Shown: positions 52,813-61,448 of the stretch, one piece after another
How positions within the stretch are numbered: the stretch's first letter is position 1
Layout of the letters: the number at the start of each line of letters is the position of its first letter
Assembly (NCBI GenBank): GCA_025464995.1
Contig: JAODMO010000003.1
Coordinates: forward strand, 1 to 64,000
DNA: 64,000 nt
DNA from: Microbacteriaceae bacterium
GTDB taxonomy: Bacteria; Actinomycetota; Actinomycetes; Actinomycetales; Microbacteriaceae
Direction of reading: 5' to 3'
Notes under the pieces: model-generated
Databases searched by the model: none
Told to the model about the DNA's origin: nothing
Seen by the model: only the letters and a program-made list of their open reading frames with translations
Program-made: the position numbers and the translations under genes

Positions 52813-54387
52813 TTAAGCGGGTTGCACGAGCGCCGTGTGGAACTTCGCCCCCGCGACGATCGTTCCGATGTCGCCGAACCGCGGCCCGACGATGCAGAGC
52901 CCGACCGGTGCGCCGTCGACCGTCATCACCGGCACCGACAGCCCCGGCCGACCGGTCAGCCCCGCGATGCACGTGAGCCGCAGGGTGCCCGCCCTCGTCC
53001 TCTCGACGGCAGCGGCATCCGCCGTCGTCGGAGGCGCCACGGATGATGCGGCAGGCAGCAGGAGCGTGCGCCCGTCCAACACCGCCTCGAGGTCGAGCCG
53101 GGCGGCCGCGAGGGCGACCCGCGCCGCCGCCTCCGCCTCCGTGGTGATGGTCGAGGCCCACGCGAATCGAGCACCGATGTCTGCGCCCAGTGCGCCGGGG
53201 TGGGCCGTGATCCAGTCGCCGTGCACGGCCCACGCCTCCGCGGCCTGCACGGTGCGGAAGGTCTCGACCAACGCGTCGATGTCGCCGAAGTCGACGTCGA
53301 CGACGTCGTCGAGCAGCCCGGCGTCGCACAGGCGGGTCACGGCGTCGTCGAACGCGTCGCGCACGCCGGCCTCGGCATGCGCGTTGAGCGCCGCCGACAG
53401 GGCGTACCGGGCCGGCACGGGAAGCACCTGTTGCGCGAGGTCGAGCGACGCGGTCGCCGCAGCGCGCATGGTCCATGCCTCGCGGGTGAGCCAGCCGACG
53501 GTGTCGAAGGACGGCGCGAGAGGCAGCAGTCCGCGTGCGTCGACCGCCCCGTGTGTCGTGCGCAGACCCCAGAGCCCCTGGTAGGACGCGGGCACGCGCA
53601 GCGACCCGCCGGTGTCGGTGCCGAGACCGATCGACGCCTGGCCGAGGGCGACCGCTGATGCGGGTCCGCTCGACGATCCGCCCGGTAGCGCACCGACGAC
53701 GGCGCCGTTGGGCGGCGTCCCGTAGTGCGGGTTGCGGCCGGCGATGCTGTACGCGAACTCGTCGGTCTGGGCGATGCCGGTGATGCTCGCCCCCGTCGCG
53801 AGAAGGGCTTCGACGGCGTCGGCGTTACGCGTGGCCGGCGTCGACTCCGCGAGAAAGGTCGGCACGCCCGCGCCCATGGCGAATCCGGCTACGTCGAAGA
53901 GGTCTTTGACCGCCACGGTCTGGCTCGCGAGCTCGGCGGTGTCCCGACCGCGGACGAGCGGTGTTCCGACGATTCGCCAGATGGTGCCGTTGACAGCCGG
54001 CGTTGGCAGGCTGACGTGCGCGACGTCGACGCGCCACGCGCCCTCGGCGTCGCGGCGCCACAGTTGCGTCTGCTGGCCCCGGCCTCCCGTGAGGGGGGCG
54101 GTGACGGCGACGACCATCGCGGCATCCGCATCGATGGGGTGCACGAACACCGTCATCAGCTCCCGTCGCGGAGCGCCGCCGCGCCCCTTGCGGAACGCGC
54201 TGATGGTCGCGTGACCCACGAGGATGCCGCCCGCGTCGCCGCGGAGCGTCGACTCCCCTGGCGCGAACAGCCGGTCGAGCGCCTCGAGGTCGTTCGCCAT
54301 GAGGGCTCGCTCGTAGTCGCGGACGGCATCGAGGAGGCCCTCCGGCTCGGCAGCGCCGTCGGGCAGCTGCACGCTGAAGGCCGTCAC
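52813..54387 (-). CDS. AtzH-like domain/amidase fusion
   Basis: Residues 1-130 of this 524-aa protein form an NTF2-fold AtzH-like (DUF3225) domain (YERALMANDLEALDRLFAPG, ISAFRKGRG, VDVAHVSLP). Residues about 140-520 form an amidase-signature enzyme with Lys161 (VAVKDLFD), GGSSSGPASAV (cis-Ser) and nucleophile S262 in TDTGGSLRVPA. AtzH is the small partner of the amidase in carboxybiuret hydrolysis; here both are on one chain. The substrate is a small amide or ureide, unproven. It overlaps the formamidase gene by 4 nt. Confidence 0.9.
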   Translation of the reverse strand: MTAFSVQLPDGAAEPEGLLDAVRDYERALMANDLEALDRLFAPGESTLRGDAGGILVGHATISAFRKGRGGAPRRELMTVFVHPIDADAAMVVAVTAPLTGGRGQQTQLWRRDAEGAWRVDVAHVSLPTPAVNGTIWRIVGTPLVRGRDTAELASQTVAVKDLFDVAGFAMGAGVPTFLAESTPATRNADAVEALLATGASITGIAQTDEFAYSIAGRNPHYGTPPNGAVVGALPGGSSSGPASAVALGQASIGLGTDTGGSLRVPASYQGLWGLRTTHGAVDARGLLPLAPSFDTVGWLTREAWTMRAAATASLDLAQQVLPVPARYALSAALNAHAEAGVRDAFDDAVTRLCDAGLLDDVVDVDFGDIDALVETFRTVQAAEAWAVHGDWITAHPGALGADIGARFAWASTITTEAEAAARVALAAARLDLEAVLDGRTLLLPAASSVAPPTTADAAAVERTRAGTLRLTCIAGLTGRPGLSVPVMTVDGAPVGLCIVGPRFGDIGTIVAGAKFHTALVQPA

Positions 54388-55469
54388 GAGAAGTCCGCCA
54401 CCCGGATGCGCGCGTGCACACCCTTCACGAGGTCGACGACCTGCGAGATGTTGAAGTCGGTCGCCGCGCTCAGGTACGCGTAGGCGTGCTCGGCGTCCAT
54501 GCCGAACCGCGCCTGCAGCAGCGCGATGGCCGCGCGCACGCAGTTCTGAACGGCCTCGTCGAGGTCGGGGCTCATTCCCGTCGGCACGAGGTAGTCGCTC
54601 GTCTCGGCCAGCGGACCGACGAGCGTGCCGAACGCGGCGACGGCGTCCGCCTCGCTCACGACCTCGAAGCGCAGCGTCACGCGAAGACTCGCCTCCATCG
54701 CCGTCAGGGCAACCTCGCCGTCGCCCTGCGCGAAGTGCGGGTCGCCGACGTAGGCCAGCGCGCCGGGCACTTGTACAGGCAGGTAGAGCGTCGAGCCGAC
54801 CGTGAGCAGGTTGATGTCGATGTTGCCCCCGTGCGGGCCGGGCGGCACCGAGTGCGGACGCTCATCACCCGCCACGGCGACGCCCATGATCCCGAGGAAC
54901 GGAGCGAGCGGAAACCGCACCGTGTGTTCGCCGCCGAGCGCGCGCGGCATGGTTCCGTGGTCTCCGTCGACGGCCGCGAAGACGCTCACGCCCAGGTCGC
55001 CGGTCGGGTAGTCGCCGGGCAGGGCGCCGCGGCCGTGCCGGTTGGACACCACCCCGTAGGGTACCCGCGGAACCGCCTCGAGCACCGTCACCTTGAGCAG
55101 GTCGCCCGGCATCGCCCCCTCGACGAGCACCGGGCCGATCACGACGTGGGGACCGTCGGTGAGCGGGTCGCGGGTGCGCGTCGCGGCGAGAAGGATGGCG
55201 TCGTCGAGCACGTGCGTGGACGGGACACCGAACCGGCCGAAGAAGGCGACGGGGTCGCTGCCCTGGTCGTCGAGCACGCCCTCGTGGCTGATGGTGTCGA
55301 TGGTCACCTCGGTGCCCGAGGAGACCGTGAGCACCGGCTCGTCCGCGGCGCAGGGCAACCGTCCCCACAACACGGAGGCGGGATCGGCGGGAAGGTAGAC
55401 CGCGGCGGTGATCGGCCCCTCACCTGGTTGCAGCGCATCCGTCAGTTGCATGTCGATCGACTCCGTCAT
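54384..55469 (-). CDS. Acetamidase/formamidase family protein
   Basis: This 361-aa enzyme of the FmdA/AmdA family releases ammonia from short amides such as formamide. It has DTISHEGVLDDQGSDPVAFF, LVEGAMPGDLLKVTVLE, PPGPHGGNIDINLLTVGSTL and VGDPHFAQGDGEVALTAME, all family hallmarks, and a normal length. It is first in a two-gene unit with the AtzH-amidase fusion, upstream of the ureide operon. Together they point to salvage of amide nitrogen. Confidence 0.93.
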   Translation of the reverse strand: MTESIDMQLTDALQPGEGPITAAVYLPADPASVLWGRLPCAADEPVLTVSSGTEVTIDTISHEGVLDDQGSDPVAFFGRFGVPSTHVLDDAILLAATRTRDPLTDGPHVVIGPVLVEGAMPGDLLKVTVLEAVPRVPYGVVSNRHGRGALPGDYPTGDLGVSVFAAVDGDHGTMPRALGGEHTVRFPLAPFLGIMGVAVAGDERPHSVPPGPHGGNIDINLLTVGSTLYLPVQVPGALAYVGDPHFAQGDGEVALTAMEASLRVTLRFEVVSEADAVAAFGTLVGPLAETSDYLVPTGMSPDLDEAVQNCVRAAIALLQARFGMDAEHAYAYLSAATDFNISQVVDLVKGVHARIRVADFS

Positions 55470-55540
55470 TTCTGCACACGCGGCTCCAGTATTCTCAAAA
55501 CCCTAGCGACTCCCCGTGGGGGCATGATTCAGGGAGACAC

Positions 55541-56221
55541 ATGAAGAAGCGACTGCAGTCGAACCCGGCGGCCCTCCACCTCGGGCTGATGCTCGCACTC
55601 ACCTTCTCGACCGGCGTCATCGACGCGGTCGGCTACCTGGGGCTCGACCGCGTCTTCACCGGCAACATGACCGGCAATGTCGTCATCTTGGGCATGGCAC
55701 TCACCGGTGCCGACGGACTCCCCGTCGTCGGGCCGGTCATCGCCCTCGTGCTGTTCATGCTCGGTGCGCTCGTCGCGGGACGCACCCTGCGCCCCGTGCC
55801 CGCCGGCTGGTCGCACCGCAGCACCGTGCTGTTCGGCGTGGTCGGTCTCATCCTGCTCGCCGCGGCTGTACCCGTGCTGGTGATCGACGACCCCGGAGAA
55901 CCCGTCAAGCTCGCCATCACGGGCGCTCTCGGGCTCGCGATGGGCATGCAGGCCGGTGCCGCACGACACATCGGGGTGAAGGATGTCACCACCGTCGTCG
56001 TGACGTCGACGCTCGTCGGGCTCGCCTTCGACTCGCGGTTCGGCATGGGCCCTGGCCAGCCATGGAAGCGTCGGGCCGGCGCCGTGCTGCTCATCGGGCT
56101 CGGTGCGTTCGCCGGCGCGCTGCTGCTGCAGGTGCACATCGGACTCGGCATGGGCGCCGCCGCGGTCATCACCCTCGTCGTGGCGCTGCTCGGTCACGTC
56201 GGCCGACCGCACACCCCCTAG
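55541..56221 (+). CDS. YoaK-family (DUF1275) membrane protein
   Basis: This 226-aa protein has about six hydrophobic helices. The N-terminal TFSTGVIDAVGYLGLDRVFT then GNMTGNVVILGMAL is the DUF1275 signature. Function unknown, with a transporter-like fold. It is divergent from the formamidase gene with 71 bp between starts. AGGGAGAC lies before the ATG. Confidence 0.88.
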   Translation: MKKRLQSNPAALHLGLMLALTFSTGVIDAVGYLGLDRVFTGNMTGNVVILGMALTGADGLPVVGPVIALVLFMLGALVAGRTLRPVPAGWSHRSTVLFGVVGLILLAAAVPVLVIDDPGEPVKLAITGALGLAMGMQAGAARHIGVKDVTTVVVTSTLVGLAFDSRFGMGPGQPWKRRAGAVLLIGLGAFAGALLLQVHIGLGMGAAAVITLVVALLGHVGRPHTP

Positions 56222-56293
56222 GCGCGCGCCGGCCCCCTCACCGTCGCTCAGCGTCGATCGCCGCGCGGAGGTTTGACGCGGGCGCTCCCGTTC

Positions 56294-57019
56294 TCAGTCC
56301 TCCGACCAGCTCGAGACCAGCCGCTCGACGTACGGCGTCGCCGGCTCCCGCACGAGCGACCGCACGCTCCCGCGCTGCGTCACCTCCCCGCGCTCGAGCA
56401 CCACGACGTCGCGGGCGAGTGCGACGACGTCGTCGAGGCTGTGGGTGACCACGATCGTCACGCCGCCGAACGAGGCCAGGTGCGACGCGAGCTCCTCACG
56501 CACGTCGCCGCGCACCTCGGCGTCGAGCGCGGCGAGCGGCTCGTCGAGCAGCAGCACGTCGGGCGCGGGAGCGAGAGTGCGGGCGAGCGCCACCCGCTGC
56601 GCCTGCCCGCCGGAGAGCTGCGGCGGTCGGCGCTGCGCGAGGTCGCCGATGCCGAGCCGCTCGAGCCACTCCGTCGCGCCCAGTCGGGCATCCCGCCGAC
56701 CGCGCCCCGCGGCCCGAAGGCCGAACGCCACGTTCTCGAGCACCGTCAGATGCGGGAACAGCAGGTACTCCTGGAACACGACGCCGACCCGCCGGTGCTC
56801 CACCTCGACGTGCACTGTTTCATCGTCGAGCACGCGATCGCGGATCCGGATGCTGCCACCGTCGATCGGCACGACCCCGGCGAGCGCGCCGATCGCCGTC
56901 GACTTGCCCGCGCCGTTCGGTCCGAGCAGCGCGAGGGTGCGACCCGGCTGCACGTCGAGGGCGAGGTCGAGCGTGAACGAGCCGCGCCTCACGACGATTC
57001 CCGCGACGAGGCCGCTCAC
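56294..57019 (-). CDS. modC: Molybdate ABC transporter ATP-binding protein
   Basis: This 241-aa ATPase has Walker A GPNGAGKST (about residue 33), the Q-loop in VGVVFQEYLLFPHLTV, signature LSGGQAQRVALARTL and Walker B VLLLDEPLAALD. The C-terminal TOBE domain of long ModC proteins is absent; a separate TOBE protein is encoded first in the operon. The GTG at 57019 overlaps the modB stop (GTGA). Confidence 0.92.
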   Translation of the reverse strand: MSGLVAGIVVRRGSFTLDLALDVQPGRTLALLGPNGAGKSTAIGALAGVVPIDGGSIRIRDRVLDDETVHVEVEHRRVGVVFQEYLLFPHLTVLENVAFGLRAAGRGRRDARLGATEWLERLGIGDLAQRRPPQLSGGQAQRVALARTLAPAPDVLLLDEPLAALDAEVRGDVREELASHLASFGGVTIVVTHSLDDVVALARDVVVLERGEVTQRGSVRSLVREPATPYVERLVSSWSED

Positions 57020-57834
57020 GCCGCCAGCCCCGGCACCCAGCGGTCGCGCAGGCTCACGAGTACGGCCACGGAGACGATCATGAGCACGAGAGACAGCGCG
57101 ATCGCGGCATCCGGATCTCTCTGCAGCTCGAGGTAGGTGGCGATGGGCAGCGTCTGGGTTACGCCCGGGAAGCTGCCCGCGAAGGTGATGGTCGCCCCGA
57201 ACTCCCCGAGCGCGCGCGTGAAGCACAGCAGCGCACCCGCCGTGATGCCGGGCGCGACGAGAGGCAGCGTCACACGGCGGAACACCGTGAAGCGCGAGGC
57301 GCCGAGCGTCGCCGCCGCGATCTCGAAGCGCCGATCGGATGCGCGCACCGCTCCCTCCACGGCGAGCACGAGGAATGGCATCGCGACGAACACCTGCGCG
57401 ATGACTACCGCCGCCGTGGTGAACGGGACGGTGACACCGAGCGCGGTGTCGAGCCACCCGCCGATGAGGCCGCGGCGCCCGAGAAGCAGCAGGAGCGCGA
57501 CGCCGCCGACCACGGGGGGGAGCACGAGCGGCACGGTGATGAGTGCCCGCAGTGCGCGGCGAGGAACGGCGCTCCACTCGGCGGAACGCGCGAGCACGAG
57601 GGCGAGCGGCACCCCGAGAGCGAGGGCGATGCCGGTCGACAGAGCGGCGGTGCCGAGTGAGAGTGCCAGCGCCTGCACCACCTCGCTGCGCCCGAGCAGC
57701 TCGGGCAGCTGCGACCAGGGCGCGCGCACGACGAGCGCGACGAGCGGCAGCACGAGGAGCCCGAGCGCGACGACGGCCGGCGCCCACAGCGCGGGAGCGA
57801 TGACTCCCCTGCGCCGCGGCCTACGGCGAGCCAA
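57016..57834 (-). CDS. modB: Molybdate ABC transporter permease
   Basis: This 272-aa membrane protein has a ModB/CysT-type core: ALSLGTAALSTGIALALGVP, ITVPLVLPPVVGGVALLLLL, the EAA-type loop AAATLGASRFTVFRRVTLPL, and FTRALGEFGATITFAGSFPG. The TTG start at 57834 is proposed because GGAGG lies 9 nt upstream and no ATG/GTG is found before the first helix; it overlaps the modA stop by 14 nt. The start is less certain than the gene. Confidence 0.88.
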   Translation of the reverse strand: MARRRPRRRGVIAPALWAPAVVALGLLVLPLVALVVRAPWSQLPELLGRSEVVQALALSLGTAALSTGIALALGVPLALVLARSAEWSAVPRRALRALITVPLVLPPVVGGVALLLLLGRRGLIGGWLDTALGVTVPFTTAAVVIAQVFVAMPFLVLAVEGAVRASDRRFEIAAATLGASRFTVFRRVTLPLVAPGITAGALLCFTRALGEFGATITFAGSFPGVTQTLPIATYLELQRDPDAAIALSLVLMIVSVAVLVSLRDRWVPGLAA

Positions 57835-58585
57835 AACCGGCCGCCTCCAGCGTCGAGCCGCCCTCCGCCGAGAGCACGTAGGCCACGAACGACCCGGCGG
57901 CGGTCGATGCCCCGTCGAGCGCGGCGATCGGGTAGTCGTTCGGCGCGTTTTCCGCCCCCGGGATGTCGACGCCCTCGACCTTCGCGCCGGCCGCGAGCAC
58001 GTCTGTGCGGTAGACGAGGCCGGCATCAGCCTCGTCGAGCTCGACCTTGGTGAGAACCGCCGTGACGTCCTGCTCCAGCGTATCGACGCTCGCCGTCACT
58101 CCGGCCGCGGAGAGCACCGCCGCCGCGGCCGCGCCACAGGGGACCTCGGGTGCGCACAGCGCCACGGTCAGCCCGGCGTCGGCGAGATCGGCGAGCGAGG
58201 TGACCGCCCCGGGATTTCCCGCAGGCACCGCGATCTGCAGCGTGTTGGTCGCGAAGACCGACGGGTCGGTGGCGAATCCCGCGTCGAGCACCGTCCGCAT
58301 GGTGTCGGGGCTCGCCGCGGCGAACACGTCGGCCGGCGCTCCCTGGACGATCTGCGCGGCGAGCCCGGAGCTGCCGCCGAAGTTGAAGTCGACCGAGACC
58401 CCGGGATGCTGCGCCTCGAACCGCTTGCCGAGGGCGGTGAAGACGCCGCCGAGCGATGCCGCGGCGAACACCGTGACCGTCGAAGCGCCCTCGGGCGTGC
58501 CGCTCGCGGGCGTGCCGCGTCCCGCCGGCGACGCGCACCCCGCGAGCGCGAGCGCGACCACGACGCCGAGCGCGAGGCGCCTCAC
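57821..58585 (-). CDS. modA: Molybdate-binding lipoprotein
   Basis: This 254-aa extracytoplasmic binding protein has a signal peptide ending in LALAGC (C17). Motifs typical of ModA are VFAAASLGGVFTALGKRFEA, FNFGGSSGLAAQIVQGAPAD, VFAAASPDTM and DEADAGLVYRTDV, where the oxyanion pocket is built from backbone amides and Ser/Thr side chains. The GTG at 58585 overlaps the HTH-TOBE stop by 4 nt. Confidence 0.94.
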   Translation of the reverse strand: MRRLALGVVVALALAGCASPAGRGTPASGTPEGASTVTVFAAASLGGVFTALGKRFEAQHPGVSVDFNFGGSSGLAAQIVQGAPADVFAAASPDTMRTVLDAGFATDPSVFATNTLQIAVPAGNPGAVTSLADLADAGLTVALCAPEVPCGAAAAAVLSAAGVTASVDTLEQDVTAVLTKVELDEADAGLVYRTDVLAAGAKVEGVDIPGAENAPNDYPIAALDGASTAAGSFVAYVLSAEGGSTLEAAGFGSP

Positions 58586-58992
58586 TCCGGCACCTCCACG
58601 ACGATCGTCGTCGCCTTCGCGCTCGCTACGGCGAGCGAACCGGGCACGAGGCCGAGCTCGTCGGCCGCCTCCCGGCTCATGAGCGATACGAGCCGGAACG
58701 GACCGGCCTGCAGCTCGACCTGCGCCATCACGCCGTCTTTCGTCACCTTCGTCACGATGCCGGTGATGCGGTTGCGCGCGGACGCCTTCGACGTGGGGAA
58801 CGCCGAGTGCAGCGCCGCCTCCGCGGCGAGTTCCTGCGCGAGGCGCGCCACCTGCGCGCCGTCGACGAGCGCGGGTCCGCCGGCGGCGCGCGTGAGGGTC
58901 AGGCGACCGGCATCCGCCCATCGACGTACGGTGTCGTCACTCACCCCGAGGAGTGCCGCGACCTCGCTGACCCTGAACTGCGTGATGGGCAT
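58582..58992 (-). CDS. HTH-TOBE molybdate-responsive regulator
   Basis: Residues 1-50 of this 136-aa protein form an excisionase/MerR-like helix-turn-helix (FRVSEVAALLGVSDDTVRRW then ADAGRLTLTRAAGGP). Residues 72-134 form a TOBE/Mop domain (ARNRITGIVTKVTKDGVMAQ, VELQAGPFRLVSLMSREAAD) that binds molybdate or tungstate. This is a compact alternative to ModE. As first gene of modABC it probably represses the operon when molybdate is plentiful. Confidence 0.88.
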   Translation of the reverse strand: MPITQFRVSEVAALLGVSDDTVRRWADAGRLTLTRAAGGPALVDGAQVARLAQELAAEAALHSAFPTSKASARNRITGIVTKVTKDGVMAQVELQAGPFRLVSLMSREAADELGLVPGSLAVASAKATTIVVEVPE

Positions 58993-59007
58993 GGTACTCC
59001 CGTATTA

Positions 59008-59034
59008 GCGGATGATGTTGGCAAGTTTATCCGC
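59008..59034. promoter_or_regulatory. Inverted repeat upstream of the mod operon
   Basis: GCGGAT (59008-59013) and ATCCGC (59029-59034) are inverted with a 15-nt spacer carrying TTGGCAA at its centre. It begins 16 nt upstream of the HTH-TOBE start. It is a candidate molybdate operator for that regulator; not tested. Confidence 0.55.
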
Positions 59035-59136
59035 ATCTGAGGAACCTGCGCACCCGCCCTCGCCGCCGCATGGTCGGCCGCAGCGCGGGCCGCCGCGGGT
59101 CGGCACGAAAGCCCGCCACCTGACACAATCGAGAGC

Positions 59137-60264
59137 ATGCAGTCGACCCCCGCTGGCCCGAACCGCTACGCGCGCCAGCTCGCCCTTCCGGGTTTCGGGC
59201 TCGCCGAGCAGCGGGCCCTCGCGATGGCGCGTGTGCTCGTGATCGGAGCGGGTGGGCTCGGCAGCTCGGTCATCCCCGCGCTCGCCGCCGCGGGAGTGGG
59301 CACGATCGGGATCATCGACGACGACACGGTCGAGCTGAGCAACCTGCACCGGCAGTACATCCACGGCGAGGCCGACGTCGGGGCGTCGAAGGTCGCCTCC
59401 GCGGCGGGCAGCGTCGCCGCGATCAGCGGAGGCACCGCCGTCGTCGCTCTCGAGCAGCGCCTGTCCTCCGACTCGGCGCTCGACCTCTTCTCCCGTTTCG
59501 ACCTCGTCGTCGACGGCAGCGACAACTTCCCGACGCGCTACCTCGCCAACGACGCCGCCGCCATCGTCGGCATCCCGGTCGTCTGGGGCGCCGTCTCGCA
59601 GTATGCCGGCCAGGCCGGGGTTGCCTGGGCCACTCGGGGGCCGCAGTACCGCGACCTCTTCCCCACTCCTCCCGCCGCGGGTTCCGTGCTCTCGTGCGAG
59701 CAGGGCGGCGTCTTCCCCACCGTCGTCGCCGTCATCGGCTCGATCATGGCCGGAGAGGCGATCAAGATCATCACGGGCGTCGGCTCCCCGCTCGTCGGAC
59801 GCATCGTCACCTTCGACGCGCTCGGCGGCGGCTTCCGCGAACTCGCCTACGACCGCGACCCGACCGCCCCGCCCATCACCGAACTCATCGACTACGACGC
59901 CTTCTGCAGCGTCGCCCCGCCCCGCGAAGAAAGCGAATCGATTATGGCCGACTCCGTCTCCCCCACCGAACTCGCCGCCTCCATCGAACGCGGCGACGAG
60001 CTCGTACTGCTCGACGTGCGTGAACCGTGGGAGGCCGAGATCGCGACCCTTCCGGGCGCGATGCTGGTTCCGCTCGGCTCGCTGGAGAGCGTCATCGACA
60101 AGCTCGACCCGGCCGAGGACTTCGTCGTCTACTGCCACCACGGCGTGCGCTCCGAGTCGGCGCTGCACTTCCTGCAGGGCCACGGCTTCGACCACGCGAA
60201 GCACCTCTCCGGTGGAATCGACGCGTGGTCGCGCGACGTCGACCCCGCCGTGGCGCGCTACTGA
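59137..60264 (+). CDS. moeB: MoeB/ThiF adenylyltransferase with rhodanese domain
   Basis: Residues 1-265 of this 375-aa protein form an E1-like adenylyltransferase: VLVIGAGGLGSSVIPALAAA (ATP loop), DDDTVELSNLHRQYIHGEAD, DGSDNFPTRYLANDAA and SCEQGGVFPTVVAVIGSIMA. Residues 280-375 form a rhodanese domain with the sulphur-bearing cysteine in VVYCHHGVRSESALHFL. It activates the C-terminal glycine of MoaD and can supply its sulphur. It is divergent from the mod operon and first in the moeB-moeA-moaCB-moaE unit. Confidence 0.93.
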   Translation: MQSTPAGPNRYARQLALPGFGLAEQRALAMARVLVIGAGGLGSSVIPALAAAGVGTIGIIDDDTVELSNLHRQYIHGEADVGASKVASAAGSVAAISGGTAVVALEQRLSSDSALDLFSRFDLVVDGSDNFPTRYLANDAAAIVGIPVVWGAVSQYAGQAGVAWATRGPQYRDLFPTPPAAGSVLSCEQGGVFPTVVAVIGSIMAGEAIKIITGVGSPLVGRIVTFDALGGGFRELAYDRDPTAPPITELIDYDAFCSVAPPREESESIMADSVSPTELAASIERGDELVLLDVREPWEAEIATLPGAMLVPLGSLESVIDKLDPAEDFVVYCHHGVRSESALHFLQGHGFDHAKHLSGGIDAWSRDVDPAVARY

Positions 60265-61448
60265 TGGAGTCCGCCTCCGTCGACGATCACGCCGCGTACA
60301 TCCGCTCGATCGTCTCCCTGCCGACGACGTCCGAACGGGTTCCGCTCGCCCTCGCCCTCTGCCGGGTGACCGTGGCCGTCGTGCACTCCCCGGTCGACCT
60401 GCCGCTGTTCCCCAATTCTCAGATGGACGGTTTCGCCGTTCGCTCGAGCGACCTCGCGACCGGCGGGACGTCGCTGCCGATCGTCGGCGAGGTCGCCGCC
60501 CGGCCCGGCACGCCGCCGCCCCTCGAGCCCGGAACCACCGTGCGCATCATGACGGGCGCCGTGATTCCGGATGGGGCCGACGCGATCGTTCCCGTCGAAG
60601 ACACGACCACCGTCGGCGACACGGTCACCATCCACCGTCACCGCGCCGTCGGCGAGTACGTGCGCGAGCGCGGCAGCGACGTGCGCACCGGCGAAGAACT
60701 GCTGCCCGCGGGGCTGCGCCTCGCGTCACGGCACCTCGCGGTGCTCGCCGCGGCCGGCCTCGACTCGGTCGACGTGCGCACCCGGGTGCGCGTTGCCGTC
60801 ATCACCACCGGCGCCGAACTCGTCGTGCCCGGCGCACCCGTCGAGCTGGGCCAGGTCTACGACTCGAACGCCGTCGCACTCGACGCCGCCGTGCGCGCGA
60901 GCGGCGGCGAGGTGATCTTCGCGGCGCACAACAACAACGACGACGTCTCGGTGTTGGGCGCGGTCATGCTCGATGCCGCAGACAGGGCCGACATCATCCT
61001 CACCTCCGGCGGAATCTCCATGGGCGACTACGAGGTGGTGCGCGACTTCCTCGTCACCCGCGACGGCCGCGTCGGCCACATCGCGATGCAGCCCGGCGGG
61101 CCGCAAGCGACCGGCTCCATTGACGGGGTGCCGATCATCGGCTTCCCGGGCAACCCGGTGAGCACGCAGATCTCGTTCGAGGTCTTCGTGGCACCGCTGC
61201 TGCGGGAGGCTGCGGGCCTCCCGCCGGCGCGGCGCTCGACCCGCGTTCTCACGAGCGACGTGCGGTCGATCGCCGGCAAGCGACAGTTCCTGCGCGGCCG
61301 CACAGTGGAGGGTGGCAGAGTGGAGATGGTCGCCGGGCCCGGGTCGCACCTCGTGGCCTCCCTCGCGGCATCCGACGTTCTCATTGACGTGCCCGAAGGC
61401 ACCACCGAGCTGAAAGCAGGCGACACCGTGGAAACGATAGAACTGTGA
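60264..61448 (+). CDS. moeA: Molybdopterin molybdenumtransferase
   Basis: This 394-aa protein inserts molybdenum into adenylylated molybdopterin. MoeA signatures are PLFPNSQMDGFAVRSSDL, RIMTGAVIPDGADAIVPVED, VITTGAELVVPG, YDSNAVALDAAV, LTSGGISMGDYEVVRDFL and GFPGNPVSTQISFEVF, followed by a C-terminal beta-barrel domain. The ATG overlaps the moeB stop (TGATG). Confidence 0.95.
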   Translation: MESASVDDHAAYIRSIVSLPTTSERVPLALALCRVTVAVVHSPVDLPLFPNSQMDGFAVRSSDLATGGTSLPIVGEVAARPGTPPPLEPGTTVRIMTGAVIPDGADAIVPVEDTTTVGDTVTIHRHRAVGEYVRERGSDVRTGEELLPAGLRLASRHLAVLAAAGLDSVDVRTRVRVAVITTGAELVVPGAPVELGQVYDSNAVALDAAVRASGGEVIFAAHNNNDDVSVLGAVMLDAADRADIILTSGGISMGDYEVVRDFLVTRDGRVGHIAMQPGGPQATGSIDGVPIIGFPGNPVSTQISFEVFVAPLLREAAGLPPARRSTRVLTSDVRSIAGKRQFLRGRTVEGGRVEMVAGPGSHLVASLAASDVLIDVPEGTTELKAGDTVETIEL

